The notes under the pieces were generated by a model. It searched no databases. It was not told where the DNA came from and saw nothing but the letters and a program-made list of their open reading frames with translations. Shown here piece after piece: positions 12,319-24,600 of a stretch of DNA of 64,000 nucleotides. A program made the translations under genes and the position numbers. This DNA is from Brevipalpus yothersi (taxonomy: Eukaryota; Arthropoda; Arachnida; Trombidiformes; Tenuipalpidae), in contig QZCP01000457.1 of NCBI GenBank assembly GCA_003956705.1, positions 62,001-126,000 on the forward strand, given 5' to 3'. The stretch's first letter is position 1. The number at the start of each line of letters is the position of its first letter.

Positions 12319-14090
12319 CTAAAATTTTTCTAATCCGCTATACGGATTTTCTGGACTCCGATTGAGATCAACATTTCTTCTCTCCTCTCTCTCTCTTCTC
12401 TCCTCTCTCTCTCTCTTCTCTCCCCGTCTCGGCACTCTTGAAATGCTTGGAAATGCTAAGATGCTTCCATCTCTCTCTCGCTCGGGCCGTCCGAGCGATG
12501 GATGGCCACCCTGGAATCACTGGGCTCCGAGAATGTCTCTCTCTCAAATGGGCTATGTGTGTGTGATCATTGGACTGGAGCGGAGAGCCCAGCATTGGTT
12601 ATGCAAAATGAGCACACACACAGGAAAATACGTGTTCAGGCAGGTTGCGAGTGGGACAACATACAAACGAATCGTTTAATTAAACGCGATTTGAATTTAC
12701 CGATTTTTTTTGCTCCCAACATTTCATGAGCTAGCCTCACCTTATCCTCTTCATTATTTTTTTTCTCTCTCTCCACATTTTCTTTCCCTACTGTATGTAT
12801 CATTGGTGGAGCAAGTGATAGGTAAATGGTTGAAAAGATGCGAAGATGCGATTCGTTTCCAATGTTGAAATGTTTTCATGGATGCCGGATCTTCATTCAC
12901 GGTAATGATCCTCATTACCTTCATCCTCTTTACTCTCCTCTCTCTTTATGCCTCTCTCAATGGTTCTCTTTCCCTCCTCATCTCTCTTTTTTTTCATCTC
13001 AGCATTTCGAATACCTAGGATGAGTTATCAGCAGAAAAATCAGAACTCGTCCCTAGAAGATATTAAAAAATCATTCTGATAATTGTGACTGAATTATTTT
13101 CAAGTCCTCCAAAATCACTCTCTCAATCTATCAAACCTTTGGATATGCACACATTTGTATGTATCTCGTAGATATTTAATCTAATGATAGATGATTTGTT
13201 AGCCAATTTCTTTTCGAAAAAACTCTTCCAGATAAAAAATGGCTGAGCAACGAAACTTGTGGGAATGATAATTTCAATTAGAATATCAGTGGTGTTTGAT
13301 AAGCCATGAAATTTTAATTAAGCATTTCCGCACAATGAGACTAGTGTCATTCGGATCCTCACGAAAAAAACTACTCGCACACCGAATATGATCAGAATTT
13401 CATGTGGGCCAGGGTACCATAAGGAACCTCAATCACGAGACACTTTTGCCAGAAAACTTTCCAAAATCTTAAGCATCCTGAAAATCTCAACCAAAATCCA
13501 AGTTTTTTTTCGCCTCAAAAATTGCCCTCAAAGCCGCCATCTGTTGGCCCAAAATGGAAGGGAAACAAATTTAAAGCTTTTAAATTAAAAGCACTTTGCA
13601 ATGACAGCAATAAGCAGCAAGCGTTTCACTTTTTTGGTTGAGAAAATAGTTCGAGTTGATCAAGTAATACTGGTGATTGATGATTGTTGATCAACTATTA
13701 ATAAACTCATTCTGGAGATACAGGTTTGATTTCTTGTTTAATTCTTGTCCTATTTTCATCCAATATTGACCAGATTATTGATCTACTGTTTTAGTTACCT
13801 TTTATATGTATTGTTTTGAAGAACGCCGACATGCCACCCTCTTACAGGTAAGAGCCTTCTCTTTCTTTTTCTCTCTCTTCTTTTTTCACTCGAATTATCA
13901 TCATCATTATATTTTTCGAGTATCTGTCTATTCTTTTCTGGATCAATCTTTGCCATCTTTCTTCTACATACCACGAATCCATCGTCTATCAAGTGTGTGT
14001 AGTACATCGATGCTAACTTGATGTTTATGCAAATGTGATAAGTAATTTCTTGTGTTGTTTTTGTTTCTTCTTCTCTTTGCTCATCCAACA

Positions 14091-14342
14091 GTAATAGAGT
14101 TTGTCGCTTTGTTTTTGCTGATTAACAGTTTGGCAAACAAAGATTTTCAATTGCTTGATTCCAATACACTTGGCCAAATTCATCCGAAGAAGCACGAAGT
14201 TGATTGATATCATCAGATGAAACAAATGAAAAAGCTTTACAAACATAAGTTCAAAGGTCCCAAGTTTTTTAAGCCGCCGAAGTTTTCTCACAAGTTTGGT
14301 GGTTGGAAGCACAAAGGATGGAATAGCTCATCATCAAGCGAC
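14091..14342 (+). pseudogene. Small Lys-rich secreted-type reading frame broken by an in-frame TGA
   Basis: After an acceptor-like TCATCCAACAG the frame reads a hydrophobic stretch (VIEFVALFLLINSLANKD), then SNTLGQIHPKKHEVD, then TGA at 14205-14207. It continues in the same frame from an ATG at 14217 with a Lys, His and Phe-rich tail (YKHKFKGPKFFKPPKFSHKF) and ends at the TGA at 14340-14342. No start codon precedes the hydrophobic part in this exon, and I could not find a phase-compatible first exon. The bases 14199-14216 begin with GT and end with AG and would remove the stop in phase, but an 18-base intron would be extraordinary. It could be a pseudogene, a real gene with a hidden exon, or chance. 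The composition recalls the small secreted proteins at 60.6 and 63.8 kb. Confidence 0.3.
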
Positions 14343-14975
14343 TGATTCCGGGCAATAACAGTGCTCAATATCACTCAAGTCCCATGAGATTTTTTCTCTT
14401 TCTCTCTCTTTCTCTTCATCTGACTCCTCCAACTTCTCTGACTCAAATCTTGATGATTTTTTCAAACCATTCTCCACTGTGCCTGTTTTTCAAAGATTTT
14501 TATCATTTAAGCAATTCAAACCAATGATTATAGGGATAATCAGTGCTTGAAAAGAACTACTTCTATGTGTCAAAAAAAGAATTCCCTCCAATCTGCAACA
14601 ACAAAATGATTCATAGTGAGCATTTTTTTGAATATTTTTCGTGATAAAATCCTGAAAACAGTACTCAACAGATCGATATACAGACATGTTCCCTCGTTAC
14701 AAGCGTGGGAAGTTTTGGTAAAAAATGCTAAGAAGTGTACGAATGAAGACAAAAAAAAGTTGAACATATGATACACAAAGAATGTTTTTCTGTAAAAATT
14801 GAGATAGATGAGAAGGGGAGAGAGAATGAGACCAAAATGATGAGTTCCAGTTAGTGGGTAAAAATTCTTCAGGGCATTTCTTTTTCTCTCCCCCTAGCTC
14901 TTTCTCTCTCCCTCACTTGTCTATATTTGCAGGGTGAACATATATGATGAGATAATGGTGAGAAAAATAAATTGC
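14343..14975. other. Intergenic region before the RING ligase 3' end
   Basis: Nothing coding recognised. AT-rich DNA with CT-rich patches near 14393-14420 and 14880-14920. It includes the 3' UTR of the minus-strand RING gene. Confidence 0.4.
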
Positions 14976-15968
14976 CTAAGAAATCATCCATGGAGATGGA
15001 GATGCCTTGACTATTGAATCGGGTCCCGGCTCTTGAGGATCACGATTGCCTTCGGTTTTTGTTGAATAATATTCTCCACAAACAAAACAAACAATACCCC
15101 GTGGCCACAGATTGGGATCCAACACTTTCGCTCGATCACTTTTAAATATCGTGACACGAAAATCATTTTTCCATCCTCGAAATAGAGCTTCTTTACAGGC
15201 GATCGCATTAACATCATTTCGAGATAGATAGTCTCTCAAATTACCGGCACTAACACATCGATCCACATTGGACACATATATTTCGAGTGTGGTCTCTTCG
15301 GCAAGTTTATCCTTGATTGTGTTGGTTTCACCTGGCAGCGATTCACTACGGGTAGCTAGTTGAAGTATTTGTTGTATCGGTTTTTCTAGATTGGCAATGG
15401 AATTTTTTAACAAATCGTATCGCTCTGATAAATCATTCAAGGATGAATTGTTGAGCGATGCCATTCGACGTTGCTGTTCACTGAGAGACACTAGTATGGA
15501 GATGGCCGATTTGAGCTCTTGAATTTCTTTCTGTTGGCTAGAGATTAAAGTTCTCAGATCTTTTATACAATCATGCTTGTCCAATTGATTCTTTGGAACC
15601 ATGGCACCACAATCTTTTTCACATGGTATCGGATGCTCCGGGTTATATTCACAATCCAATCGATGTGACGCAAGATCTTCGAGGCAAACTACTTCCCGGC
15701 AGCCTTCTGCGACAAAATCACATTTAATTTGAAGGTGATTCAACATATTGCGAACAATCCGAGGAACTGGCTGCAATTGGGTAGATTGAAGTTGATTACG
15801 ATCCACTGGACATGTTTCTGAGGTTCTCATCCATTCGTTGATGCATTTACGACAAAAAGCGTGCTCACACCGTTGGCCTTGTAAGGGATCCTCAAGAACC
15901 CCACAGCATATTGGACATTTGAGTTCTTCATCTATGGAACCGATGAAACGATCCAAATCGTAACCCAT
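14976..15968 (-). CDS. RNF41: NRDP1/RNF41-like RING E3 ubiquitin ligase
   Basis: Predicted cytosolic ubiquitin ligase. The open frame continues upstream, but MGYDLDRF at 15968 matches the conserved NRDP1 start, so I place the ATG there, giving 330 residues in one exon (human NRDP1 has 317). Residues about 18-57 form a C3HC4 RING (CPICCGVLEDPLQ, CEHAFCRKC, TCPVD). The next segment has VPRIVRNML and the paired Cys/His zinc-finger region (CDFVAEGCREVVC, HRLDCEYNP, CEKDCG, KHDC), then a coiled coil near residues 140-200. The C-terminal 100 residues do not look like the USP8-binding domain of NRDP1. Instead they contain EIYVSNV, RDYLSRNDV and FRVTIFKSD with LWPRGIVC, resembling RRM regions of LINE ORF1 proteins. 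Substrates unknown. Confidence 0.82.
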   Translation of the reverse strand: MGYDLDRFIGSIDEELKCPICCGVLEDPLQGQRCEHAFCRKCINEWMRTSETCPVDRNQLQSTQLQPVPRIVRNMLNHLQIKCDFVAEGCREVVCLEDLASHRLDCEYNPEHPIPCEKDCGAMVPKNQLDKHDCIKDLRTLISSQQKEIQELKSAISILVSLSEQQRRMASLNNSSLNDLSERYDLLKNSIANLEKPIQQILQLATRSESLPGETNTIKDKLAEETTLEIYVSNVDRCVSAGNLRDYLSRNDVNAIACKEALFRGWKNDFRVTIFKSDRAKVLDPNLWPRGIVCFVCGEYYSTKTEGNRDPQEPGPDSIVKASPSPWMIS

Positions 15969-18900
15969 GATTAGATCACAGTTAGATAAATATGTTTTTT
16001 GCTTTCCTTTTCGTATCAATAACAGACAGATAGACACACACAGTGGTTTAAAGGAAGACAAAATGGCAAGAAATAGAAATGAGAATAAAATAGAAGCGAA
16101 AATGTGAGCAAAAAGAAAAGAAAAAAAAAATTCAACTTCAAAGTGAAACACACAAGCCAATCAAGTTCAAAGTAAACAATCAAGGTGAATTGCAGGATGA
16201 AATCAGCACGCTTGAAATCATGAAAATGATTATTGAAGAGTGGAAAAAATCGTATCGTTCAATTTTCGTTCGAGAATTTCTTTGAAGCCCAAAAATCGAT
16301 CTCTTATTACCCTTGAGCGAGTTGAAATCACACAGAAATAGTGACAAGAACGGATTGTTGGTTACGATCAATCCTCTTGACCATATGATGATGATGGTGG
16401 TGGTAGTGTTGATGTTCTGATGATAATGATTTTTAAACCAATTCTCAGTTAAAACTAGCTAATGCAAATAAACTGTTTCTTTTCTCCATTTTTTCGTGAC
16501 ACGCTTTGAACTTGGAGCACAGTATAAAGTAAAGTAAGAAATAAAGAATAAAAAAAATTTGGTGTCTCTAAATCGCGTTTCAGCCTCCCTCTTCCTCCGC
16601 CGAATAAGTTTGAACTATTTCCTCAACCTTTAACGGCGTATTGCTGCTTGACTGATTGCTTGGTTGAAGATCTTGGAAATTGAGAGAGACAGTTGATTAT
16701 GATGATTATGATCACGATATAATGATGAGGGTGACAATCGGCTGTTTTACGGGCTCTTGTATTCTCTTTACTCTCTTTCTCTTAACTCTTTGTTTACCTT
16801 TATGAATGTTGATGAAATATGCGAACGAGTTTTGGAGGTATGTATATTTAGGGCTTGCTAATTCGGTTAAGGCCTGATGAGAGTAGGTAGATGTTTATTA
16901 CGATTTATGTTGATGATAATTGTTGGCTAGATGTGTGTGTATGTAGAAGTGTTTCTGGTCAAAATTGGATGACGATGATGATGAGGAAGATGATGATAAT
17001 TATTCTTGATTATTGATTCGTTTTCTGTGGAGAAGAAAAAGATGGTAAAAAAACAAAGGCGGTTAGTTCCAGTCAATGAGGAAAGTTGGTTTTATTGATG
17101 ATTACACATACACACATTCTCTCTCTTAACCTGTCTCTCTCTCTTTCTCTTTTACACTTTATCGTTCATTTGAATTAGATCAGTGATTCCAACATCATCA
17201 TCACCATCATTTCCAACTGAGAAAAGGATAGCTCAGATCACCAACTCCATTAAGGATCAACAATCAGTCGGTCATCATTCTCACTTTCCTCATGTAGGAA
17301 TTTTTCCAGAATTTCCTCTCTCTCTCTATCACTTTCTATCTCAAACTTTTTCGTCAAAAAAACGGAAAAACTATATCAACGATCAAGTGGTCAAGTGAGG
17401 TATTAAGAGAGAGAGAAAGTAATGTATTCTCGAGTAATCGTTAAGATTGGGACAGAGGTCAAACAGAAAGAGAAACAGAAGATATCGAAATTTAAATAAT
17501 TTTAGAATCACATAATCAAAGCAACAGGATGAAACCAAAGGCAAATGAGTGAGAGAGAGAAAAAGAGAGAGAAAAATAAATTTGGAATGTAAAAGGATTG
17601 ATGATGAGGTAGAGAAGGGAAAAAGTGTTGCTAAAATGCTAGGTTTACCTGCTTGTTGCTAGTTGAAATTTTGATTATTTCCAATTCACACACTAATCAT
17701 CATTATTATCATTGGACACTTGATGGTAATGGAGAAAGAGATGATGATGAAACAATACAAACGAGAGAAAAGTGAAAGTGAAAGAATAGCAAAGAAGTGG
17801 AAAAAAAAGAAAGTGAAATCAGCTTAAACAATCACAGTCACTGTACTCAATACTCAATACTCAATACAAGCAGCTTTCATCACACTTTCTCTCTCTCTCT
17901 TTTTCTCTCTTTCTCTTGATATTTCGTTGAACTGGAAAAGTGAAAAGCAGTTTTTGTACCTTCAAAACGCATTTAGCCTACCAAATTTGAGAATGGCAAC
18001 AATATCACATATAGATGGTTCCAATCGAAGCAACAACAAATTTAGGCATCATCACTGGAATGACCATTGTTTCATATTGATAACAATATATACATATATG
18101 TATGTAATTTAAACAAAGTATTTAGAGTGTACATAAATGATGAGAGCGAGAGAAAGAAGAACTTGCACGAGTATTAAACAGTGTCAAAAAGAGAGAGGAA
18201 GCGTAGTATAATCATGATGATGATGACATTATTGGAAGCTCTCGATCCAACAGTTGTTGGAATGATGATGATAATATTGATGGTGTTACCATCATGGATG
18301 ATGTTTCACTCTCTCACTTGGCTGGTTTTGGCAAGTGTTGGAAAGAGAGAGAGGAAAAGTGAGAGCAAGGAAGGAAGAAGAAGAGTGAGTTTTGGAAAAA
18401 TAGAGAGAGAGAGAGACAAAATACGAGCTCCAAAAAGTTAATTGAAAACTTTCATTTTCGTTGTTAACGTTAACTTCGTTCGGACGATATTGTTTACACA
18501 CTCACAATACTCAATACAATATGAGAAGTTATTCACAATACTTACTCTTAGAGATTATTTTTTTCCATACATTTATGTGTGTATGAAGCCTTTCGATTAG
18601 ATTAATGGATATCGGCTGGCTTGAAGGGGATGATTAAATTAACTGAATGTACAGTGTATATACAATGTAAAATGACCATCACTCAGGGCACCGATAGAAG
18701 CAACAATGGATTTTCGTAGTCATTTGATTGCATAGTCGAATCAAAGAGAATGATCAAGAATAAGCATTCGATGTAAAGAGATTATCGGTTTACAATGTAC
18801 AAGAGAAATTTTTTCCAAGTGTAATTAACATGGCTTATGGCCGCTAATTAGAAAATATCACAAATTTATCAATACAACTCATTCGCTCATACGAATATGA

Positions 18901-19815
18901 AAGTTGTCTCGCCATAGAAGAATCACATACACACATCTTGAGGGTAAATTTTTGATCATATCTAACTGATGTTTATTTGATAAATTTTATTCAATTTCTA
19001 AAAACATCGTATATGTTGTGTACATTCATACACACCATGTACACATCCATATACTTTATTATTTGATTCCTTCTATTAAAGAACTGGTTTGGTTTGCTGT
19101 TTTGCAGTAAAAATTCTCGACTGGAGGTCGACAACTTTTCAACCATCTTTTTTCTCTCTCTCTCTCTTTCTCTTTCTCTTTCTCTATCTCTTTCTTATTT
19201 ATATATGTATTACCAATAAAGAGAAAGAAAATAAGAAAGAGAAAAAGCATCATCATTTGTGACTGGATCAATTAGTGAATTTTTGGAAACAATAAATATA
19301 ACAACAATATTGAGATAATCATAAGTGTTCTCACTTATTTTTTTTCGAGTATTCCATGATCATCCAAATGAGAGAGGAAGGCAGAGAGACCGAAAAGATA
19401 AATTGTAACAGATAATAATAATAATAATCTGACAAAGTATGAACAAAAAAATATTCTTTTCCAAATATTTTTCATTTTAGATTTCATTTGTATGAATGGA
19501 AAATTTTTCGAGTATAAAGTTTCATAGTGTGCACATATACATGTATATACATGTATATTCAAAAATTCGCTCTTGAACTTTTCGGTCGATAGCATACATT
19601 TATATACTTGAATTCAAGTTTTCTTCTTTTTGGACAGTCAAGGTAAGAGTAATGGACTGGGACGGTATAAGAGTAAAAGTTTTTATCTCCAATGAATTTA
19701 TCTCTCACCGGATGGTCCAAGACAGTCTATTAAATGGAAGAAAGAGAGAGAGACATGGAGAAAGACCTTCTTCTCATGCAATTCAGTAATTTTCCATTCC
19801 ACTTCTAGATGTATA
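15969..19815. other. Gene-poor, repeat-rich intergenic region
   Basis: No gene recognised. It contains the RING gene 5' leader and promoter, GAT/GGT-type microsatellites near 16386-16410 and 16970-17000, many CT and GA patches (for example 17880-17915, 19150-19190), and AT-rich palindromic stretches around 19540-19560. Confidence 0.4.
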
Positions 19816-19989
19816 ATGTTTCCCGTATCTCTGGAGGTGTTTCATGGTGAGTTTAATGACCATCCATCAGTGGGACACTCTATCATTGAATGTTTCGGGG
19901 AGAGTGTTAGAGATGAATATGTGATGGATACCAATCCAGCAGCAGCAACTATTGGCGAGGTCATCATTTTCCCGAAAGTATGGTGTTGA
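19816..19989 (+). other. Possible 57-codon terminal exon, unrecognised
   Basis: The frame from ATG at 19816 to TGA at 19987-19989 reads as ordinary protein sequence (for example HPSVGHSIIECFGESVRDEY and IGEVIIFPKVWC). It is preceded by an acceptor-like pyrimidine tract ending TTCTAG near 19808 and followed by AATAAA at 20045-20050, as expected for a last coding exon. I could not find upstream exons or a family. It may equally be chance. Confidence 0.25.
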
Positions 19990-20507
19990 ATATCGTTACC
20001 AGGTTATCGACAGGGTAAATTGTTGAAAAAGTTCATTCATTATCAATAAAGTTCGTCACAAGATTGTTCAAGAATTATCATTCTTTTATCTCATTTCCCA
20101 CGCTAAAGATAAAAGTTAATTGACTAATGTTGTCTACACACATGCTATACTCATTCAATCTGTGATCAATCATCTGCTCGATAGTGGTTACATTTCCTTT
20201 TATCCACGTGGAAGTAGATTTGAATAGTTCTAGATTTTGCTGTTGACCAGTCAATGAATCCTTCAATTTGAAAATAATGTGACTATTGACCGGTCAATTC
20301 CCGAACAAATCAAAAATTAACAACGAAGAGAGCATCGATCTCAAAGAGAAAAGTAACGTTTCATGGAAAGATAAATAAATTATTGTAAAATTTTAAAGAA
20401 AGGTTCATCATGAGCCAGACTGAAGAGCAATTAATTTCCAATCGAATTATAAGATCAATTTTATCATGCCAGGTTTTACCAATCGAAATTTATCGTGCTA
20501 ACAGAAG
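19990..20507. other. Intergenic region with an unplaced minus-strand frame
   Basis: Contains AATAAA at 20045-20050. A 62-codon minus-strand frame at 20078-20266 reads plausibly (NVTTIEQMIDHRLNEYSM) and might be a downstream exon of the 20.5-21.0 kb ORF, but no phase-compatible splice was established. Confidence 0.25.
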
Positions 20508-20999
20508 TTATTTATAGGAGGCTTGATAATCAGATTCAAGGGTGAAAAATTTTCCAAAAGATGAAGTTACCTGTTGTTTTTCTTCTCCTTTAATCCTATT
20601 CCTATGATCAAATTCACAAGATTTAAACTCTTCATCTTGAACTCCCCATAATTCATTGGGCATTTTTTTAAATTTTTTATTCCTCTTCCTCACAATTTCG
20701 TGGAGAATTGTCCATTTTAATAGAAAAAAAGCTATCTGCTCTGATGAAGTCAGCTTAAAGGCAAATCGATAATATATGAGAAGAAAATTCACAATACTGC
20801 TGTAGCTATCTCCAGAGGAAAATAAAATAGTTACACAGTGGATACAATCGCCTCTTCGTTGAATGAATTCAACGATATATGTAATGATTACCTTCAACAT
20901 GGCCTCAAAACATTTTCCCATCAATTTGATCATGATAATTGGAATTTTTCCAGCTAATTGTTGGAAATTCATTGTATGAAATATCTGTTTGTTGTGCAT
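20508..20999 (-). CDS. Hypothetical 163-residue ORF, copy 1 of a dispersed duplicate
   Basis: An open minus-strand frame of 163 codons starting at 20999 (MHNKQIFHTMNF). It includes KIPIIMIKLMGKCFEAML, FIQRRGDCIHC and KKMPNELWGVQDEEF. I recognise no domain. A clearly homologous but stop-ridden copy lies at about 26.49-27.18 kb. The frame may be one exon of a larger gene, since a plausible continuation exists at 20078-20266. It could also be a fragment of a transposon or a gene family in decay. Conservation of an open frame here but not in the copy is the only support for coding. Confidence 0.35.
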   Translation of the reverse strand: MHNKQIFHTMNFQQLAGKIPIIMIKLMGKCFEAMLKVIITYIVEFIQRRGDCIHCVTILFSSGDSYSSIVNFLLIYYRFAFKLTSSEQIAFFLLKWTILHEIVRKRNKKFKKMPNELWGVQDEEFKSCEFDHRNRIKGEEKQQVTSSFGKFFTLESDYQASYK

Positions 21000-21632
21000 A
21001 TCGAGCTGAAAGAGGCTAGAAATAGAGAGGATGCTAATAATTTAGTTCCATTTTAATCGACAAACGTTCCACTCTCTTGCATATCCGTTATCAAGCAATC
21101 ATATTTGAATTGTAGAAATTCCAACGCTAAAAAAATGCTTGTAAGATCTTAATATGATCCTTTTAATTAACTCTTCACTTATGATTCAATTTTCAACCAA
21201 GCTCTCTGATTCGAAAAAAGGGTCAATTCATGCTTGAATTCACAACTGAGAGTCGAAGGAATCTAATATGTTGAGGGCGATGATCTTTCACTCCTCCCCA
21301 GCAATTGATTATTTTTATCAAAGGCGATGAAAACATCTCACATATAAACTTTTTGAATAAGATTGAATAAGATTTCAAATCAATTGCATGATATTAATGT
21401 GTCATGGCTTAAATGGAAGGAAAGATATGCATATTTGTATTTACAAAAAGTTCTAGTGAAATCTCAGTTGCTGCAAGAAGAAGTTCGAGGTATTTTTCAA
21501 AGATGATTATTTCTTCTGAAGATGAACTTTTTTCTTACTAATTCCAATAAAATATCTTCTAAAAGTGTTTCGAAAGATTCTCGCAAAATTTTAATGAAGC
21601 TAGGGAAGAGTCAATTCCTGACCATTAGCCAT
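21000..21632. other. Intergenic region downstream of the DUF389 gene
   Basis: No gene recognised. AT-rich, including the 3' UTR of the minus-strand DUF389 gene and the upstream flank of duplicate copy 1. Confidence 0.4.
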
Positions 21633-24600
21633 TCATGGATTCTCAATGATGTCAGGATTTTCTCCCGGATTTTGAGGATTTTTTCGATTTCGTCGATGAA
21701 CATCAAAGCCTACTCTCATCTCCGAACCTCGACGAGGCCAAAGAGATTTGCCTCCAGGCTCGAAATTTCGAAGAGATCGTCTGGTGAGAACACTACTTCG
21801 TCGCCTTCGATGAAGAAAATCTGTGTCCCAAGAGTTGGATATTGGATTGATAGAGCCTCTCTTAAGTCGTCCTTCGGTTGAATTGCGAGGAGATCTCAAA
21901 CTTCGTCTACTACCCTCCTGTAATCGGAAAAAATCAAGCATCAATAAAAAATTGTCGGCATAAATTTTCAATGAAAGGAGAAAATTCAAATCAAACTCAA
22001 CTGGAATCGCTATTGATCTCTGGCGTGATCGTCCAAATTCCATATCTTTCATGGCAAAATTTTCCGGAAATCTATGTGCATCCATTCCTTGGCCAGGGAG
22101 TAAGCTCATTTTGCGTACAATATCAGCCTTTGGTGAGAAAACGATGAGATACACATGAGCTCCATGGCATCAATTGATTCAATCTTACCTCAGGTCTTGT
22201 GTTCAAATAGATTTGCTGGAAAATTTCATCTTCCTCCACATCTTTGATCAAATCTTTGAGCGTATGAATCTGTGTTATTTGGGCACTTGGATCTTGACTC
22301 AAGATTTCCTCTGGATTGAGACCAGCAATTTGCTGAAAAATTAGAAGATATTTAATTTCCAAAATACAATTCAAAAGATATCGATCATCTATTAATGGTG
22401 AGTATACACCTCATTTCAATACTCACAGCCCATTCATGCAATAATTCATGAGGTAAAGTGTCTCTACGCTGACCATGTGTGTTATAATCTCGAGCAATTT
22501 TAACATCTTCAGTCCAAAATCGTGATTGGGGTGAAGGAATCTTGCTTGATGGAGTGACCTCTTTGATCTAATAGAAAATGGACTCAAGAGATGGAAAAAA
22601 ACTATTTGATCTTCACGTTAATCACTTACTTTCAGGAGGATCCAAGACATTACCAATATACAGACAACATTGACCATAGCAAGTCCGAAGCTTACCACTC
22701 CTAAAATCAGGCATTCATAGGCCAAATTCATTGAATATGAATATTCATATCCCTTATCATGTGTTAAGGATGGTTTCATCATTATTTGACTGGTTGTGTT
22801 CCCAATATTAACGAACACTGGCTCAGCATTCTCATAAAAAGCGCGAACAGAACGAATCACTGCCAATGACCACAATAATCCCTTTGGGTGCCAAAAATGA
22901 TCAGACAGTAACACAATTACCATTAGATCAATTTATAGAGTGATTAAAATGAAAAAAATTTACTCATACCGTATTGACACATGGTGGCAAAAGAGATGCT
23001 GAAATGGCTACACCAACCAATGATGACTGATTGCCCGATAATATGGACAAAGCTACACCAGCACCCGATGGTAAGGCTATGATTGCACCAAGCCACAGAA
23101 TACGAAGCTCACCTCGAGCTCGCATGAAATCGGATGGCCATATGGATGATGGTTTATATTGGTTTGGAAAGGGTAATATTATCAAGCCATAGAAAAATCC
23201 TATGATAATTGTAAAGGAACAAGCATGTTGTAGATGAATTATTGTTCATCTTCCCATATGAATGAGAACTGTATTTACCAAAAACTATTGAGGCGAGGAA
23301 TCCAAAAGAGGCATTTCGAACTGCAAGATTTCGAAGCTGTCCATCTCGAACAATCAGACCAAAAGTCATGGCCATTATAGGTCCCTGATCGAATAAGGTT
23401 TAAATAAAGATAATCAAATGAATGATTGCCATCAAATGGGATCTTGAAATATCTTGGAATATGTAAATACCATGAGTGGTGAGACCAGCATACTGGCCAC
23501 CAAAGTGACCACATCACTTTCGAGAAGACCAGTAGCGGCAAGCCAACTTGCACATAAAATCATGCACACAAAATCGAATGTCAACTCAGCACCAGCTTGA
23601 ACACTGGCCACGACCTGAGCAACGGTCAATCGAGCGGTCACTGATTTGAGAAATTTTTCTTGCATCGCTTTGAAGCCCGATTGTTTTGTGGCCACTTTTT
23701 TTTCATCTTCCTCATCACTATTTTAGGCAAAACAATTGACCAAACAAATTGATTTGTAATCATGGATCGAAAGAATGTACCATCAATCAACTCACCCGGT
23801 GAATGCATATGTAATCTCAGTATCATCCTCATTAGTATATGCCAAGGAAAAGGGAATTATTCTGTGTGAAGAGAACGGAGTGAGCTCGAATTTTTTCAGG
23901 GGGAATATTTTGTTGTGATGTAATTTTCTCCATCTAAAGAGATGAATATCTTACCCGATGAATGTTTTAGGCATCACACCAACACCTTGTTCATGAATGT
24001 ATTGGATAACCTCATCACTTTTATCCACATCACACGTAAAGTAGACATGATAATAGCAGTCATCCGACGTTTTGATCCAAACAGCATTGTTAATTTCTAG
24101 CTCTTCCAGCGATTTTTCCAGCACCTACGAATCAAGAATTTGAAGGATAAAATTGTTTTGGAATGACAGATAAGGCTCATTCTGGACAATGGATACCATT
24201 CTGACTCAAATATTCTCATATTGATGTGAACAATTGCATGTCGGGCTAATTGTGACGAAAATATGAGGAGGGAAAAATTTTACCTACCGATTTCAGAAAG
24301 GGAATTGTTGCTAATTTGCAATCCTTTGTAGCATTCTCTTGCTTTCCTGTAAGAAAAATTTGAGAATTATCGAAGTTTTTCAGTTATCAAGAAGCTTATT
24401 CCATATGATTCTATCAATGAAATTACTCCAATAGTTGCAAACGATTGGTGCAATGGTAGTGTTCCAACAATGTTGGTGCGAACTTTGTCTACTAGGAGAG
24501 TATCATAGAGGGATGGAAAACAAAATTTCGGAGTCTTTTTCAATTTTTGACCTTTACAGTAATTGATTTGCACGATATATAGTCAAGGTAATGAATCATT

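Larger units (their letters stand above)
7067..14090. other. Seven-kilobase gene-poor region rich in CT/GA tracts
   Basis: I find no supportable protein gene here. The open frames present mostly read through dinucleotide repeats. The stretch holds CT- and GA-rich microsatellites, an 11-base G run near 9878-9888, CA repeats, and two GC- and CpG-richer patches (about 8880-9125 and 12290-12690) that lie just downstream of the two longest GA tracts. It may contain regulatory DNA or untranslated exons of genes I cannot see. Confidence 0.5.

Noticed and set aside
12362..12679. 105-codon plus-strand frame and a 75-codon minus-strand frame
   Set aside because: CT-repeat encoded Leu/Ser start and no recognisable protein pattern; treated as the inverted-repeat patch instead.
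15969..16160. 64-residue N-terminal extension of the RING gene frame
   Set aside because: Low-complexity hydrophobic translation of a T-rich leader; the conserved NRDP1 start MGYD lies at 15968.
21522..21881. 119-codon plus-strand frame antisense to the DUF389 last exon
   Set aside because: Shadow of the supported minus-strand exon.
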